Shown here: piece by piece, positions 16,365-25,169 of the stretch
How the letters are laid out: each line of letters starts with the position of its first letter
Position numbering within the stretch: the stretch's first letter is position 1
DNA from: Pedobacter sp. MC2016-15
GTDB taxonomy: Bacteria > Bacteroidota > Bacteroidia > Sphingobacteriales > Sphingobacteriaceae
NCBI RefSeq assembly: GCF_026239695.1
Contig: NZ_JAPIVS010000008.1
Coordinates: forward strand, 124,001-188,000
Length of the DNA: 64,000 nt
Reading direction: 5' to 3'
Notes under the pieces: generated by a model
What the model was told of the DNA's origin: nothing
Databases searched by the model: none
Seen by the model: only the letters and a program-made list of their open reading frames with translations
Program-made: the position numbers and the translations under genes

Positions 16365-17390
16365 TTAGTTTTTGCTGGTTGATTCTGCTTCCATCGTTCC
16401 ATAGGCGCCACCTTGCATGGCCCCTTCAAGCGCGCGCGTGATCGCATTCAGGGCGAGGCCCACCTTATATTTGTTATGTTGCAGGGGTTTTGCATTTTTC
16501 ATTTCCGCCGCTGCTGCTGCTTTAAAGTTTGCCGTTGTAGCTTCCTTGCCGGTCAGCCATTTCTCGGCTACAGTTGCCCGCCAGGGTTTATGTGCCACGC
16601 CACCAAGGGCAATCCTGACTTCGCTGATTCTGCCGCCTTCCGTTACCAAAGCTGCGGCCACAGAAACCAGGGCGAAAGCATATGAAGAACGTTCACGGAT
16701 CTTCAGGTAGTAGGACTTTTCTGCCAGCTGATTTGCGGGCAGGTCTATAGCCGTAATCAATTCTCCCTGTTTCAGGTTATTATCCTTCTCGGGATGATCT
16801 GCCGGCAGCCGGTGGAATTCTGCAAATGGAATGCTTCTGCTGCTGTTGTTCGGACCCTCCACCTGCACTACCGCGTCCAGTGCCGCCAGCGCTACTGCCA
16901 TGTCTGAAGGATAGGTAGCTACGCATTTCTCTGACCATCCCAGGATAGCGTGGTTTTTATTGACCCCATTCAAAGCTGCGCAGCCAGAACCCGGCTCACG
17001 TTTATTGCAGGCCATATTGACATCATAAAAATAACTGCAGCGTGTACGCTGGTTCAGGTTGCCTCCATTTGTGGCCATATTCCGTATCTGTGCGCTGGCA
17101 CCTGCCAGAATAGCCATTGAGAGTAGCGGATAATTTTTACGGATCAGCTCATGGTTGGCGGTAGTAGAATTGGTAGCCGTGGCACCGATGGATACACCAT
17201 CATTTTTTTTCTCGATCTTTGTATAGCTCAGACGTGTCACATCCATCAGCTCTGTGGGATGCATCACATCTTCTTTCATCAGGTCAACCAGATTTGTTCC
17301 TCCACCGAGGAACTTCGCTGCAGGATTGGCAGATACCGTCCTGATTGCCGAGGCAGAATCCGGCGCATTGGTATATTTAAATGCTCTCAT
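16365..17390 (-). CDS. paoB: Aldehyde oxidoreductase, FAD-binding subunit
   Basis: A 341-residue subunit; start at ATG 17390 (MRAFKYTNAPDSAS), 20 bases after the iron-sulfur subunit gene. The FAD-binding loop KFLGGGTNLVDLMKE, the second flavin motif NMATNGGNLNQRTRC and the CNKREPGSGCAALNG segment are present. The two-cysteine CSYFYDVNMACNKR stretch resembles the extra [4Fe-4S] site found in PaoB-type FAD subunits. It shuttles electrons from the Mo centre through the 2Fe-2S clusters to FAD. Middle gene of a three-gene operon (18199 to 14072). Annotation is firm; the physiological acceptor is unknown. Confidence 0.9.
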   Translation of the reverse strand: MRAFKYTNAPDSASAIRTVSANPAAKFLGGGTNLVDLMKEDVMHPTELMDVTRLSYTKIEKKNDGVSIGATATNSTTANHELIRKNYPLLSMAILAGASAQIRNMATNGGNLNQRTRCSYFYDVNMACNKREPGSGCAALNGVNKNHAILGWSEKCVATYPSDMAVALAALDAVVQVEGPNNSSRSIPFAEFHRLPADHPEKDNNLKQGELITAIDLPANQLAEKSYYLKIRERSSYAFALVSVAAALVTEGGRISEVRIALGGVAHKPWRATVAEKWLTGKEATTANFKAAAAAEMKNAKPLQHNKYKVGLALNAITRALEGAMQGGAYGTMEAESTSKN

Positions 17391-17410
17391 AACGAACGTT
17401 TTACTGAAAT

Positions 17411-18199
17411 TTAATTGGTTCCTTCGGCAAACTGCCATAGCTGTGCAACAGCCTTATCGCCATGCACTTCGCGGATGGCATCCACAATGTTAGGATAAGC
17501 TCCGCAACGGCAGATATTGCCCGACATCCGTTCGCGGATCTCCTCGTCGGAGAGTTTCACCGCCGCCTTTTTTTCGCGCACATTGGCCGTGACGTAGCTC
17601 GCCTCGCCATTTTTTGCTTCCTCCATCAGGGCAACGGCTGAGCAAATTTGTCCGGGGGTACAGTATCCGCACTGAAAGCCGTCGTGTTTAATGAAAGAGC
17701 TTTGCATAGGGTGGAGCTCATTGCCTGTCGCCAGTCCTTCGATCGTGGTTACCTTTTTATCCTCACAGGTTGCTGCAAGCGTCAGGCATGACAATACACG
17801 TTTGTCGTCTACAATCACCGTACAGGCGCCACATTGCCCATGGTCGCAGCCTTTCTTCGAACCCGTGAGTTCCAGACGCTCCCGCAGCATATCCAGCAGG
17901 GTCATCCTTGAATCTACCATGAGTTTCTTTGTCGCTCCGTTTACTTTAAAACTGAGGTTAATGCCGTTTTCGATCGGCAGGGGGGGCGGTGTAGAAAGCT
18001 CTGCGCTGCGGGCCATCAGCTGCTCTATGCCCAGCATATGTGAAGCGAGCAGGGCTGTGCCCGTTACCGCGAAGAGTTTTAGAAAGTGCCGGCGTTTGAT
18101 GCCGGAACTGATGATCTCATTGATCTCATCCGGCATGAGTTCTTCCAATGCTTTACGTTCCGCATCCGAAAGATCGGGGAATTTCGCGTTTTCTTGCAT
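17411..18199 (-). CDS. paoA: Aldehyde oxidoreductase, 2Fe-2S subunit with Tat signal
   Basis: A 262-residue small subunit. A ~30-residue acidic N-terminal extension (LSDAERKALEELMPDEINEI) precedes a Tat-like signal KRRHFLKLFAVTGTALLASHMLG, so the assembled complex is probably exported to the periplasm. Two 2Fe-2S domains follow: the plant-ferredoxin type with CDHGQCGACTV and the later Cys in VLSCL, and the all-helical type with CGYCTPGQ and CRCGAY. First gene of the operon; 88 bases separate it from the histidine kinase gene, which ends upstream on the same strand. The region before it contains the short palindrome ACTTAAGT, of unknown meaning. Periplasmic aldehyde oxidases detoxify aromatic aldehydes (family knowledge). 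Confidence 0.9.
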   Translation of the reverse strand: MQENAKFPDLSDAERKALEELMPDEINEIISSGIKRRHFLKLFAVTGTALLASHMLGIEQLMARSAELSTPPPLPIENGINLSFKVNGATKKLMVDSRMTLLDMLRERLELTGSKKGCDHGQCGACTVIVDDKRVLSCLTLAATCEDKKVTTIEGLATGNELHPMQSSFIKHDGFQCGYCTPGQICSAVALMEEAKNGEASYVTANVREKKAAVKLSDEEIRERMSGNICRCGAYPNIVDAIREVHGDKAVAQLWQFAEGTN

Positions 18200-18287
18200 A
18201 ATATGTCTTTGAAGGTATTCCTAAGTTACGACTTAAGTACTCAAAAATCATAGTATGTAAGTGTCTCATTTAGGACGATTTAGTAAT

Positions 18288-20285
18288 TTAGAATGATGCC
18301 AGATTACTGATCTTCAGCGGCAGTTCAACTATGAAAGTAGTGCCGGTACCCAGGCTGCTCTCCAGGCTAATCACACCCTTGTGTAATTCAATGATTTCCC
18401 GGCATAGATAAAGGCCAATTCCAAAGCCTGCAATAGATCCGGCCTGGCTGCTCTCCACTCTGTAAAAGCGTTCAAATATTTGTTGCTGGTCATCCTCGGC
18501 GATACCCATGCCCTGGTCTTTCACAAAAATAGCTACATCTTTTCCTCCGGGAGCAGAATAATTGATCACAATCTCCGTACCCATCGGTGAATACTTCATG
18601 GCATTGCCTACGAGATTTTGAATCACCTGTGAGATCTTTTCCCGGTCGGCATGAATAGACAGAGGCTCTGGCGATTCAAAGATAATCCGGTGTGTATGGA
18701 TGGTTGCCGTCATTTCCTCCTCCAGTTCATGGAATAAGACCTGCAGGTCAAAATCAGATTTCTGTAAAGACATCCTGCCAGAATCAAGCCGCGAGATGTT
18801 TAAAAATCCATTGATCAGCGCATTCATGCGAAGCACCTGCTTGATAGATTTTTCAATCGTACTTTGTTGCTGCGTATTCTCAGCGGCAATAGCCTTACGC
18901 TCCAGCAGTTGCAGGTAGGCAGTCAGGGAGGTCAGTGGTGTTTTAAGCTCATGGCTCACCATAGCGATAAAGTCATCCTTCCTTTGTTCATCTTTTTTCT
19001 GCTCCGTAATGTCTCTCAGCGTACCGTTCAGACTGGTGATCTTCCGGGTAGAATCATAAAAAACCTTGCCACGTGCCTGTACCAGCCTGGTACTGTGTTG
19101 TCCCGGACCTTGTATGCGATACTCAATGGAGTAGTTCCCATCCGATTGGCTGTCAAGTGATTGTACTATAGCTGCAGCTACCCGCTCCCGGTCTTCATCA
19201 ATGATCGCCGCGAGAGCGATAGAGAGGTCTACATTTTCTTCATGACTCAGGCCAAACCATTCTTTCAATAAGTTATTGCCGGAAAAAAGACCCGTCTCGG
19301 GCTCATAGTAGAATGTTGCAAGTCCGCCGGCATCGATAGCCATCGACAGCATATGCTGATTTTTCTCGTTCCTGCGGCGTTCCAATACCTGTTCCGTAAT
19401 CTCCTCCAGGATCACCAGTACGCCGGTAACCTCATTATGTGATGAGAAAACAGGTTGATAAATAGAGTTAACAATCGCTTCGCGTAGTTGGCCATTGTCA
19501 TTCAGTTTTACGAGAAACTCATTGTTGACCTTCGGCAGACCAGTTTCAAAAACATCCGTCAGCCATTTGTTTACTGGTTGTCCCGCCATTTCCGGTCGGG
19601 CGGATTCATGCGACAAGCCTTCTACATCTACCTTATTCCTGCCCCAGATCTTCAGAATTGCCGGATTGGCGATTTCAATAATATGTTTCGGGCCCTGCAA
19701 CATGGCAATGCCAACGGGTGCCTGCTCAATGATTGTCCGTACATGCTCCCGGCTTTCTGCCAGCAGATCCAGGGAAGCACTCAGTTCTTCATTGGTTGCC
19801 CTCAGCTCTTCGAGAGTAGAAGCCATGGCCTCGATATGTGCCTGTTCCCTTAAATCTTTTTGCTGTATGCTTAATAAATATTTATTTCTTGGCGTCACAT
19901 CCTGTGCAGTATTTAAAATACACCATGTCTTGCCATGCTGGTCCAGTAATGCTTTGTATTCGTAATCATAATAGTTCGTGCTGCGTACCCCACTTCTAAT
20001 CAGCTCCGCCGGGGCGTCGCTCACCGAGTAGGTCTTTCCTGAATGCCATACCTGCCGCAAAATAGATAGAAAGGATTGTCCTTCAAGTTCAGGAACGGCC
20101 TCCAGCAAGGGTTTACCAATCACCGAGATATCCTTACCCCAGAGGGCTAACATGCCATCATTGGCAAAACGGATGATCATATCTTCATCAGTATATAAAG
20201 CTGTTGGCGCTGGCGAGGATTGTAGGGCCTGGATGACGAGATCCTCGTTAAAAAGTGTCTGCTGGGATTTTGGGTCCGTATTCAT
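18288..20285 (-). CDS. PAS-domain sensor histidine kinase (orphan)
   Basis: A 665-residue soluble-looking kinase; start at ATG 20285 (MNTDPKSQQTLFNED). No transmembrane segment is visible. Three PAS-type domains occupy roughly residues 15-125, 185-310 and 315-430 (ADRFANDGMLALWGKDI-like, FWQVNPAILKIWGR-like, TRLVQARGKVFYD), with a short coiled coil around 130-180 (EAMASTLEELRATNEELSASLDLL). The HisKA helix has MVSHELKTPLTSL (His about residue 445). The ATPase has NLVGNAMKYSP, DQGMGIAEDD and GFGIGLYLCREI with GTGTTF. No response regulator is adjacent, so it is an orphan that may signal to a distant regulator. Located upstream of paoABC on the same strand, so co-transcription is possible. Confidence 0.88.
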   Translation of the reverse strand: MNTDPKSQQTLFNEDLVIQALQSSPAPTALYTDEDMIIRFANDGMLALWGKDISVIGKPLLEAVPELEGQSFLSILRQVWHSGKTYSVSDAPAELIRSGVRSTNYYDYEYKALLDQHGKTWCILNTAQDVTPRNKYLLSIQQKDLREQAHIEAMASTLEELRATNEELSASLDLLAESREHVRTIIEQAPVGIAMLQGPKHIIEIANPAILKIWGRNKVDVEGLSHESARPEMAGQPVNKWLTDVFETGLPKVNNEFLVKLNDNGQLREAIVNSIYQPVFSSHNEVTGVLVILEEITEQVLERRRNEKNQHMLSMAIDAGGLATFYYEPETGLFSGNNLLKEWFGLSHEENVDLSIALAAIIDEDRERVAAAIVQSLDSQSDGNYSIEYRIQGPGQHSTRLVQARGKVFYDSTRKITSLNGTLRDITEQKKDEQRKDDFIAMVSHELKTPLTSLTAYLQLLERKAIAAENTQQQSTIEKSIKQVLRMNALINGFLNISRLDSGRMSLQKSDFDLQVLFHELEEEMTATIHTHRIIFESPEPLSIHADREKISQVIQNLVGNAMKYSPMGTEIVINYSAPGGKDVAIFVKDQGMGIAEDDQQQIFERFYRVESSQAGSIAGFGIGLYLCREIIELHKGVISLESSLGTGTTFIVELPLKISNLASF

Positions 20286-20382
20286 ATGATTGATCAAATA
20301 TATGTATTCGAATGACACAAAGAATAACAAATAATCGTTTAAGCAGTGAGATACTTAAAAACAATTAAACAAAGACAAAAAT

Positions 20383-21231
20383 ATGATCAAATCCTTTTTA
20401 ATGCTTGGCCAGTCTAACATGGCCGGACGTGGATATCTGGAGGATGTCGCTGAAATTTATGATGAAGAGATCAAAGTCCTGATCAACGCCCGCTGGCAGA
20501 CAATGACTGAACCTATCAATCCAGACCGCCCCACTTCGGGTATCGGACTTGCAGCAACATTCGCGGGCGCCTGGAGGTTAGCCAATGAAGATAGCCAGAT
20601 TGGCCTGATTCCATGTGCCGAAGGAGGCTCCAGTTTGGATGATTGGGCTGTCGGTGGTGCTCTTTTTGAAAATGCCGTAACGCAGGCCAGGTTTGCCCAG
20701 CGAATCAGTACCCTTACCGGAATACTATGGCATCAGGGAGAAAATGACAGTTTTGGAGGATTGTCCAACGTCTATCGCGAGAAATTGAGCCATATAATAG
20801 AGACCCTTCACACTGAACTGAACGTACCGGATATTCCTCTTATAGCCGGTGGGCTTAGAGATTTTTTAAGCAGTGGCAGATACGGACAGTATTTCACAGA
20901 GTTCCAGCAGGTCAACCAGGCGCTGGAGAAGTATGCAGACGAAAATCAAAATGTTTATTTTGTGAGCTCCGCCGGACTTACCGCCAATCAGGATGGCCTT
21001 CATTTTGATGCTGTCTCGCAACGCAAGTTCGGTGTGCGGTATTTCGAAGCATTTTCTAAAAAGAAAAATATTCTGGAACCTCTTGAACACGAAAATGATT
21101 TGGTAAAGCAAATAGAGGACAGGCCGCTGACGAAAAAGGAGAGAATTGCCCTGCTCGAGATCAGTTTCGCCGACGGAAGCATTACATTGAAGGACTTTGA
21201 AAAATATTTAAATTCGCTTAATAATGAGTAA
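20383..21231 (+). CDS. Sialate O-acetylesterase-like (SGNH, SASA/CE6-type) esterase
   Basis: A 282-residue cytoplasmic-looking esterase with no signal peptide. The SASA family motifs are complete: MLGQSNMAGRG with the nucleophile Ser, AEGGSSLDDWA with the oxyanion Gly, ILWHQGENDS and DGLHFDAVSQRKFG with the catalytic Asp-His. These enzymes remove acetyl groups from sialic acid or xylan. The last ~50 residues (LTKKERIALLEISFADGSITLKDFEKYLNSL) form an extra helical tail that resembles the short SHOCT-type module (weak similarity by eye). An SDR gene begins 12 bases downstream, so the two are likely co-transcribed. Confidence 0.85.
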   Translation: MIKSFLMLGQSNMAGRGYLEDVAEIYDEEIKVLINARWQTMTEPINPDRPTSGIGLAATFAGAWRLANEDSQIGLIPCAEGGSSLDDWAVGGALFENAVTQARFAQRISTLTGILWHQGENDSFGGLSNVYREKLSHIIETLHTELNVPDIPLIAGGLRDFLSSGRYGQYFTEFQQVNQALEKYADENQNVYFVSSAGLTANQDGLHFDAVSQRKFGVRYFEAFSKKKNILEPLEHENDLVKQIEDRPLTKKERIALLEISFADGSITLKDFEKYLNSLNNE

Positions 21232-21243
21232 AAACTGAGAATC

Positions 21244-22050
21244 ATGAACAAAACTATATTTATTACCGGCGCCTCTACAGGCATGGGTAAAGCAACAGCT
21301 AAATTTTTTCAGAAAAAAGGCTGGAATGTAATTGCCACCATGAGAAATCCAGATAAGGAAACAGAGCTGACGAAGCTCGAAAATGTCACCCTTCTGCCGC
21401 TGGATGTGACTGACCTGAAGCAAATTGAATCTGCCGTGGCTAAGGCGATTGAATTGCATCCTGTTGATGTTGTCTTTAACAATGCAGGATATGGGCTGAT
21501 GGGTGCCCTCGAATCCTTAAGTGATGAGCAAATACTGAAAGAACTCAATACCAACCTGCTGGGAGTGATCAGGGTTACCCATGCTTTCATTCCGCATTTC
21601 CGCGAAAGAAAAAGCGGTGTTTTTATCAGTACGACCTCTATGGGCGGACTGCTTGCCTTTCCTTTGCATTCCATTTATCATGCCGCCAAGTTTGGTGTCC
21701 AGGGCTGGTCGGAGGGCATGTCATATGAACTTGGCCTGCACAACATCAGGATCAAGACTGTTGCACCCGGAGCCGTTCAAACAGATTTTTTGGGCCGCTC
21801 ACTGGAGAAAAGCTTGCACCCTGAATATAAAGAACTGGAAGATAAACTGTTTGCGATGACTGAAGGTATGATGTCGCAGGGGGTACCTCCAGAAAAGATT
21901 GCCGAGGTGGTTTACGAAGCTGCCACGGATGATAAGGATCAGATCACGTATATTGCTACGGATGATGCAAAAGCTGCCTATGCCAGGCGACTGGAAATCG
22001 GAGCTGAAGCTTCAAGGCAAGAAATCAGAAAACAGATCCTGGGTAGCTAA
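21244..22050 (+). CDS. SDR family oxidoreductase
   Basis: A 268-residue SDR with TGASTGMG, NNAGYGLMGALES, the catalytic Ser in TTSMGG and YHAAK. The C-terminal helix region (GAVQTDFLGRSLEKSLHPEYKELEDKL) matches the same subfamily as 11378-12238, though the two are well diverged. Twelve bases behind the acetylesterase gene: probable two-gene operon. Substrate unknown. No operator is visible between the genes. Confidence 0.87.
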   Translation: MNKTIFITGASTGMGKATAKFFQKKGWNVIATMRNPDKETELTKLENVTLLPLDVTDLKQIESAVAKAIELHPVDVVFNNAGYGLMGALESLSDEQILKELNTNLLGVIRVTHAFIPHFRERKSGVFISTTSMGGLLAFPLHSIYHAAKFGVQGWSEGMSYELGLHNIRIKTVAPGAVQTDFLGRSLEKSLHPEYKELEDKLFAMTEGMMSQGVPPEKIAEVVYEAATDDKDQITYIATDDAKAAYARRLEIGAEASRQEIRKQILGS

Positions 22051-22086
22051 CCCGGGATTTGTAACGCTACCTCTTCCTGTATCATC

Positions 22087-22374
22087 CTACCAGTCTTGTT
22101 TCGCAAGAAAGTAAAGCAGGAGAATGGTAAATAAAATGATAAACCCTGCCAGAAAAGATCTTGGCCTCTCTTTTACCGGTTTACAAAGAGTTATAAATCT
22201 ACTCCTGAGGTTTGTGTTTTTTATCTTTTCTTTTGAAGAATCTCCTTCAACAGGAAGCTGATAAATCAGTACTTCCTCACCTGAGCAGTCCGGCTCATGT
22301 TCCGGTTTTTTGTTGATACCATTTGCATGATCAATCACTTCGGCTTTATCCTTGTCAAACTTATTATTATCCAT
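22087..22374 (-). CDS. Small tail-anchored membrane protein
   Basis: A 95-residue protein of unknown function. The first ~70 residues are hydrophilic with Asp/Lys/Glu blocks (MDNNKFDKDKAEVIDHANG, KPEHEPDCSGEEV). The C-terminus is a single hydrophobic helix (FLAGFIILFTILLLYFLA) ending in KQDW, so the protein should be tail-anchored with its N-terminus in the cytoplasm. The start ATG 22374 is preceded by 196 bases without another gene. It converges on the SDR gene with a 36-base gap. The composition and hydrophobic pattern support a real gene, but no family is recognised. Confidence 0.6.
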   Translation of the reverse strand: MDNNKFDKDKAEVIDHANGINKKPEHEPDCSGEEVLIYQLPVEGDSSKEKIKNTNLRSRFITLCKPVKERPRSFLAGFIILFTILLLYFLAKQDW

Positions 22375-22570
22375 AGACAGCTACTAAATAAACGGGATTT
22401 CGGAATGTAAAAGGAATCTTCGGAACTGCAAGAGTGTGATGTTAGCCTCAGATATCCTCTGATAAATAACGACTTAGCTAGTCTTATGTTTGGTTTAGAA
22501 CATTTAGGAGTGTGAATAGCTTTTTTTTTGCATTTACTGAATACAGTGTCTAACGGTTGAACATACCTTC

Positions 22571-24526
22571 TTATTCAACAGTAATGAACTTTTCCCCGGT
22601 AACCACATTGTCGCCAGCCCAGCCCTGAACAACAATTTTAAACCGACCTTTCAGATCATTGGTATAAAAGGTGAGCTGCGCAGTTCCGGAGGAGTTGATT
22701 TCAAGATTATTTACCCATAACAGCGTAGATGATAATTCCGGAATGGAAGTGCTGTCTGTAGCGAAATTCTTTGGGATAAAATCCACTGGTTTATATATGC
22801 CGCTAATCATCTTTGAGTTTTCATAAACTTTCGGCTGGCAACCGGCATAAAACATAGTCCCATATGTTTCAGTTCCATCTGCATTCTGTGCCATATATAT
22901 TTTATACTGGATCCCTTTTACAGGTAGTTTGTTTTCATAATCACCCCCATGCATCGGGCAATTGAGAAATCCATATTTGCAGACATAATCGCCGCATGCG
23001 TTTTCTGTTTTCCTCGTACCGTAGAAAGACATATCCCTTCTGCTCACAATTTTCACTTCCTTCAGCTGATTGGTGCGTGCCGGAGCTGAAATTACCAGAT
23101 CCACATCCTCAGGAGTTAAATTATTCCACTGTTCCTGGTCGTCAGTGCTGGCAGCAAGAGCTGTATTGATCTTCTCATAAGGATCATCGATGTTGATTTC
23201 ATAGTCCTGCGGAAATTTTCCACTCACCATTAAACGAAGATCTTTACGTGATACCTGCAGTAAATCTTCCGTGGATAACACGAAATGTCCGGCAGAATCC
23301 GTCGGTATCGCGGTTACCATGCTGTCCTTCATCATGATTAAGGTAACTGGTTTTTTTAATCTCTTGCCTGAACGGGTTACCCTTCCGGAAATATCCAATA
23401 TCCTAGTGCTGGGAATGCTTTCCGGATCCTCATTCAGCAATGATATTATCAAACCCCTTTGCTTCCAGTCGCTCGCCAGTAACTGCTTTTCAAGGTTATC
23501 CTTATCATTCCGAAGGTGTTTTACACCGTTGTTATTCAGCGCATTTCCCCAAACACTAAAAGTTTCAATATCCTTTGCCAGTAAATGAGATACTCTGTTC
23601 GACTGCACGCATGAAACTGAAACTTTACCCTGTACAGGTGCTCCCAGCCAATCAGAAAGTTTCAAACTGAGTTTTACCTTCTGTCTTTTTTTGAAGATGC
23701 TGTCGGCAGAGCCGATAATTAGATTGTTCTGCTGTTGATAGTGAGCGAAGAAGAGTTTATTAGATGAGGGTCTCCTGGCACTGTCGAGCAGAACAATACC
23801 GGCGATTCCCCTTGGTAAATCTGTCAGGGCAATCTTCAGTTTCCTTTCCTGCTGGTTAACTACAATTGGAAGGTCGAAAAATACCTCCTCCTGATTGTGC
23901 ACGATCACATGAAACTTAGCTAAGCGTTCGTTCTTTACAGCAACTTCAAGCGTATCCTCTGTGACTGCTTTTCTGATCGTGATGACCGGTTTACCTTCCG
24001 GAAGGCTTGTTTCATGATCAGGCTGCGCCGGATGTTGCGTGTTACTTCGCTCTATAACCTTTGCCGTACCAGATGCCGCTGCAAGAAGTGGATCAGAGCC
24101 CTTGATTAGTATTGTTTGTGCAAATAAAGCATAAGGTTCGCCATTCAACAAGGTGTTTGTATAAAGTATGAATCTATATCTGCCTGTGATCAAAGAATCC
24201 GGGAGGATCATATTTCCCGAAGCAATACCGCCGTTCATAGCAATCTTTTGTTTCAGTACAATACGACGCTGATCATCAATCAGAAGGGCCTGGATGAAAT
24301 CAGTGCTGACCTTTTCCTGGTTATGATTGCTGAGATAAGCGGTACACCAAACCATCTCATTTGTAGAGTAGATGTTTTTATCAAAATGTGCGAACAGTAT
24401 ACCCGGGCTTTTTGGATAGGTTTTGGTGGTATCATTCACATTCGCATAGTCTGGTGCTGCGGCAGCCTGCGCAAGGAATTGAAATGGAAAGAGCAATAAA
24501 AGTAGCAGCTTCAGCTTATTGAGCAT
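22571..24526 (-). CDS. Secreted MG2/plug-like surface protein
   Basis: A 651-residue secreted protein with a signal peptide (LKLLLLLLFPFQFLAQ). The N-terminal part (FAHFDKNIYSTNEMVWCTAYLS... TGRYRFILYTNTLLNGEP) matches the MG2 domain of alpha-2-macroglobulin-like proteins common in Bacteroidota. The middle has Ig-like strands and a carboxypeptidase-regulatory-like repeat (ILDISGRVTRSGKRLKKPVTLIMMKDS). The C-terminus has NACGDYVCKYGFLNCPMHGG and ends in another beta domain (GTAQLTFYTNDLKGRFKIVVQG). No catalytic or thioester motif is visible. Such proteins are often annotated as TonB-plug or carboxypeptidase-like, but I see no beta barrel. Stand-alone gene; function unknown. Confidence 0.7.
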   Translation of the reverse strand: MLNKLKLLLLLLFPFQFLAQAAAAPDYANVNDTTKTYPKSPGILFAHFDKNIYSTNEMVWCTAYLSNHNQEKVSTDFIQALLIDDQRRIVLKQKIAMNGGIASGNMILPDSLITGRYRFILYTNTLLNGEPYALFAQTILIKGSDPLLAAASGTAKVIERSNTQHPAQPDHETSLPEGKPVITIRKAVTEDTLEVAVKNERLAKFHVIVHNQEEVFFDLPIVVNQQERKLKIALTDLPRGIAGIVLLDSARRPSSNKLFFAHYQQQNNLIIGSADSIFKKRQKVKLSLKLSDWLGAPVQGKVSVSCVQSNRVSHLLAKDIETFSVWGNALNNNGVKHLRNDKDNLEKQLLASDWKQRGLIISLLNEDPESIPSTRILDISGRVTRSGKRLKKPVTLIMMKDSMVTAIPTDSAGHFVLSTEDLLQVSRKDLRLMVSGKFPQDYEINIDDPYEKINTALAASTDDQEQWNNLTPEDVDLVISAPARTNQLKEVKIVSRRDMSFYGTRKTENACGDYVCKYGFLNCPMHGGDYENKLPVKGIQYKIYMAQNADGTETYGTMFYAGCQPKVYENSKMISGIYKPVDFIPKNFATDSTSIPELSSTLLWVNNLEINSSGTAQLTFYTNDLKGRFKIVVQGWAGDNVVTGEKFITVE

Positions 24527-24614
24527 ATATTCAGACTAAAATCGTTCCCGGGATTCCCTAAAATACTAAATTGAGAACAAATAGCAGATAAAATGCTGAC
24601 TTTAAGCTAACAAC

Positions 24615-25037
24615 CTAGCCGATTTTTCTGTCGACCACCAACTGCTGTAAATTCTGACAGACTGACTTTGATGTTTGCACAATCTTCGGGTCTTGCTTTA
24701 TCACCTCTTCCAGGAAGTTACGGTTAGCATCACCCCATACATTCATGGCATCAATAATCGGCATCAACGACCAGCCCACTTCTGTTAAAGAATATTCAAC
24801 CTTTGGCGGCAACTGAGGATAAATCTTCTTTTCGATGATCCCATGGTTCTCCAGTTCTTTAAGCTGTACGTTGAGCACCCGGCGGCTGGCATCGGGCATC
24901 AGTCTTAAGATTTCGCTGGGGCGCTTGATGTCCATAGACAAAGCATTCAGCAGCGCTGGCTTCCATTTGCCATTCAGCACTTCCCTCGTCAGGTGAAGTC
25001 CGCAATCTATCGTCAGGGGGATCTTTCTTTCGTACAT
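24615..25037 (-). CDS. HxlR family regulator of the ene-reductase divergon
   Basis: A 140-residue winged-helix regulator. I prefer the start ATG 25037 (MYERKIPLTIDCGLHL), where family members usually begin. Longer forms from 25085 or 25124 are possible, but the DNA there contains a TATTTTTG -7 box and an 18-bp palindrome. HTH: RPSEILRLMPDASRRVLNVQLKELENHGIIEKKIYPQLPPKVEYSLT. A Cys at residue 12 and another near the C-terminus (SVCQNLQQ) recall the thiol sensors YodB and HypR of this family (analogy only). Divergent from an old-yellow-enzyme gene, so it probably represses that gene and itself in response to electrophiles. Confidence 0.83.
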   Translation of the reverse strand: MYERKIPLTIDCGLHLTREVLNGKWKPALLNALSMDIKRPSEILRLMPDASRRVLNVQLKELENHGIIEKKIYPQLPPKVEYSLTEVGWSLMPIIDAMNVWGDANRNFLEEVIKQDPKIVQTSKSVCQNLQQLVVDRKIG

Positions 25038-25086
25038 AAGCTCTGTTCCTGATACAAAAATAGGCATTGTATACGAATTGGACATA

Positions 25087-25104
25087 GGGGATAAATTTAT
25101 CCCC
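25087..25104. promoter_or_regulatory. Perfect 18-bp palindrome between hxlR-type and OYE genes
   Basis: GGGGATAAATTTATCCCC is fully symmetric. It lies 66-83 bases before the ene-reductase start and just upstream of the -7-like TATTTTTG (minus strand) of the HxlR gene, so one bound dimer could control both promoters. Confidence 0.75.
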
Positions 25105-25169
25105 GGGCCATAAGTTTCCCCCATATTGTGCCCCTGCTGGCCATACCCGAGCTTTGTTAAAAAAAAATA

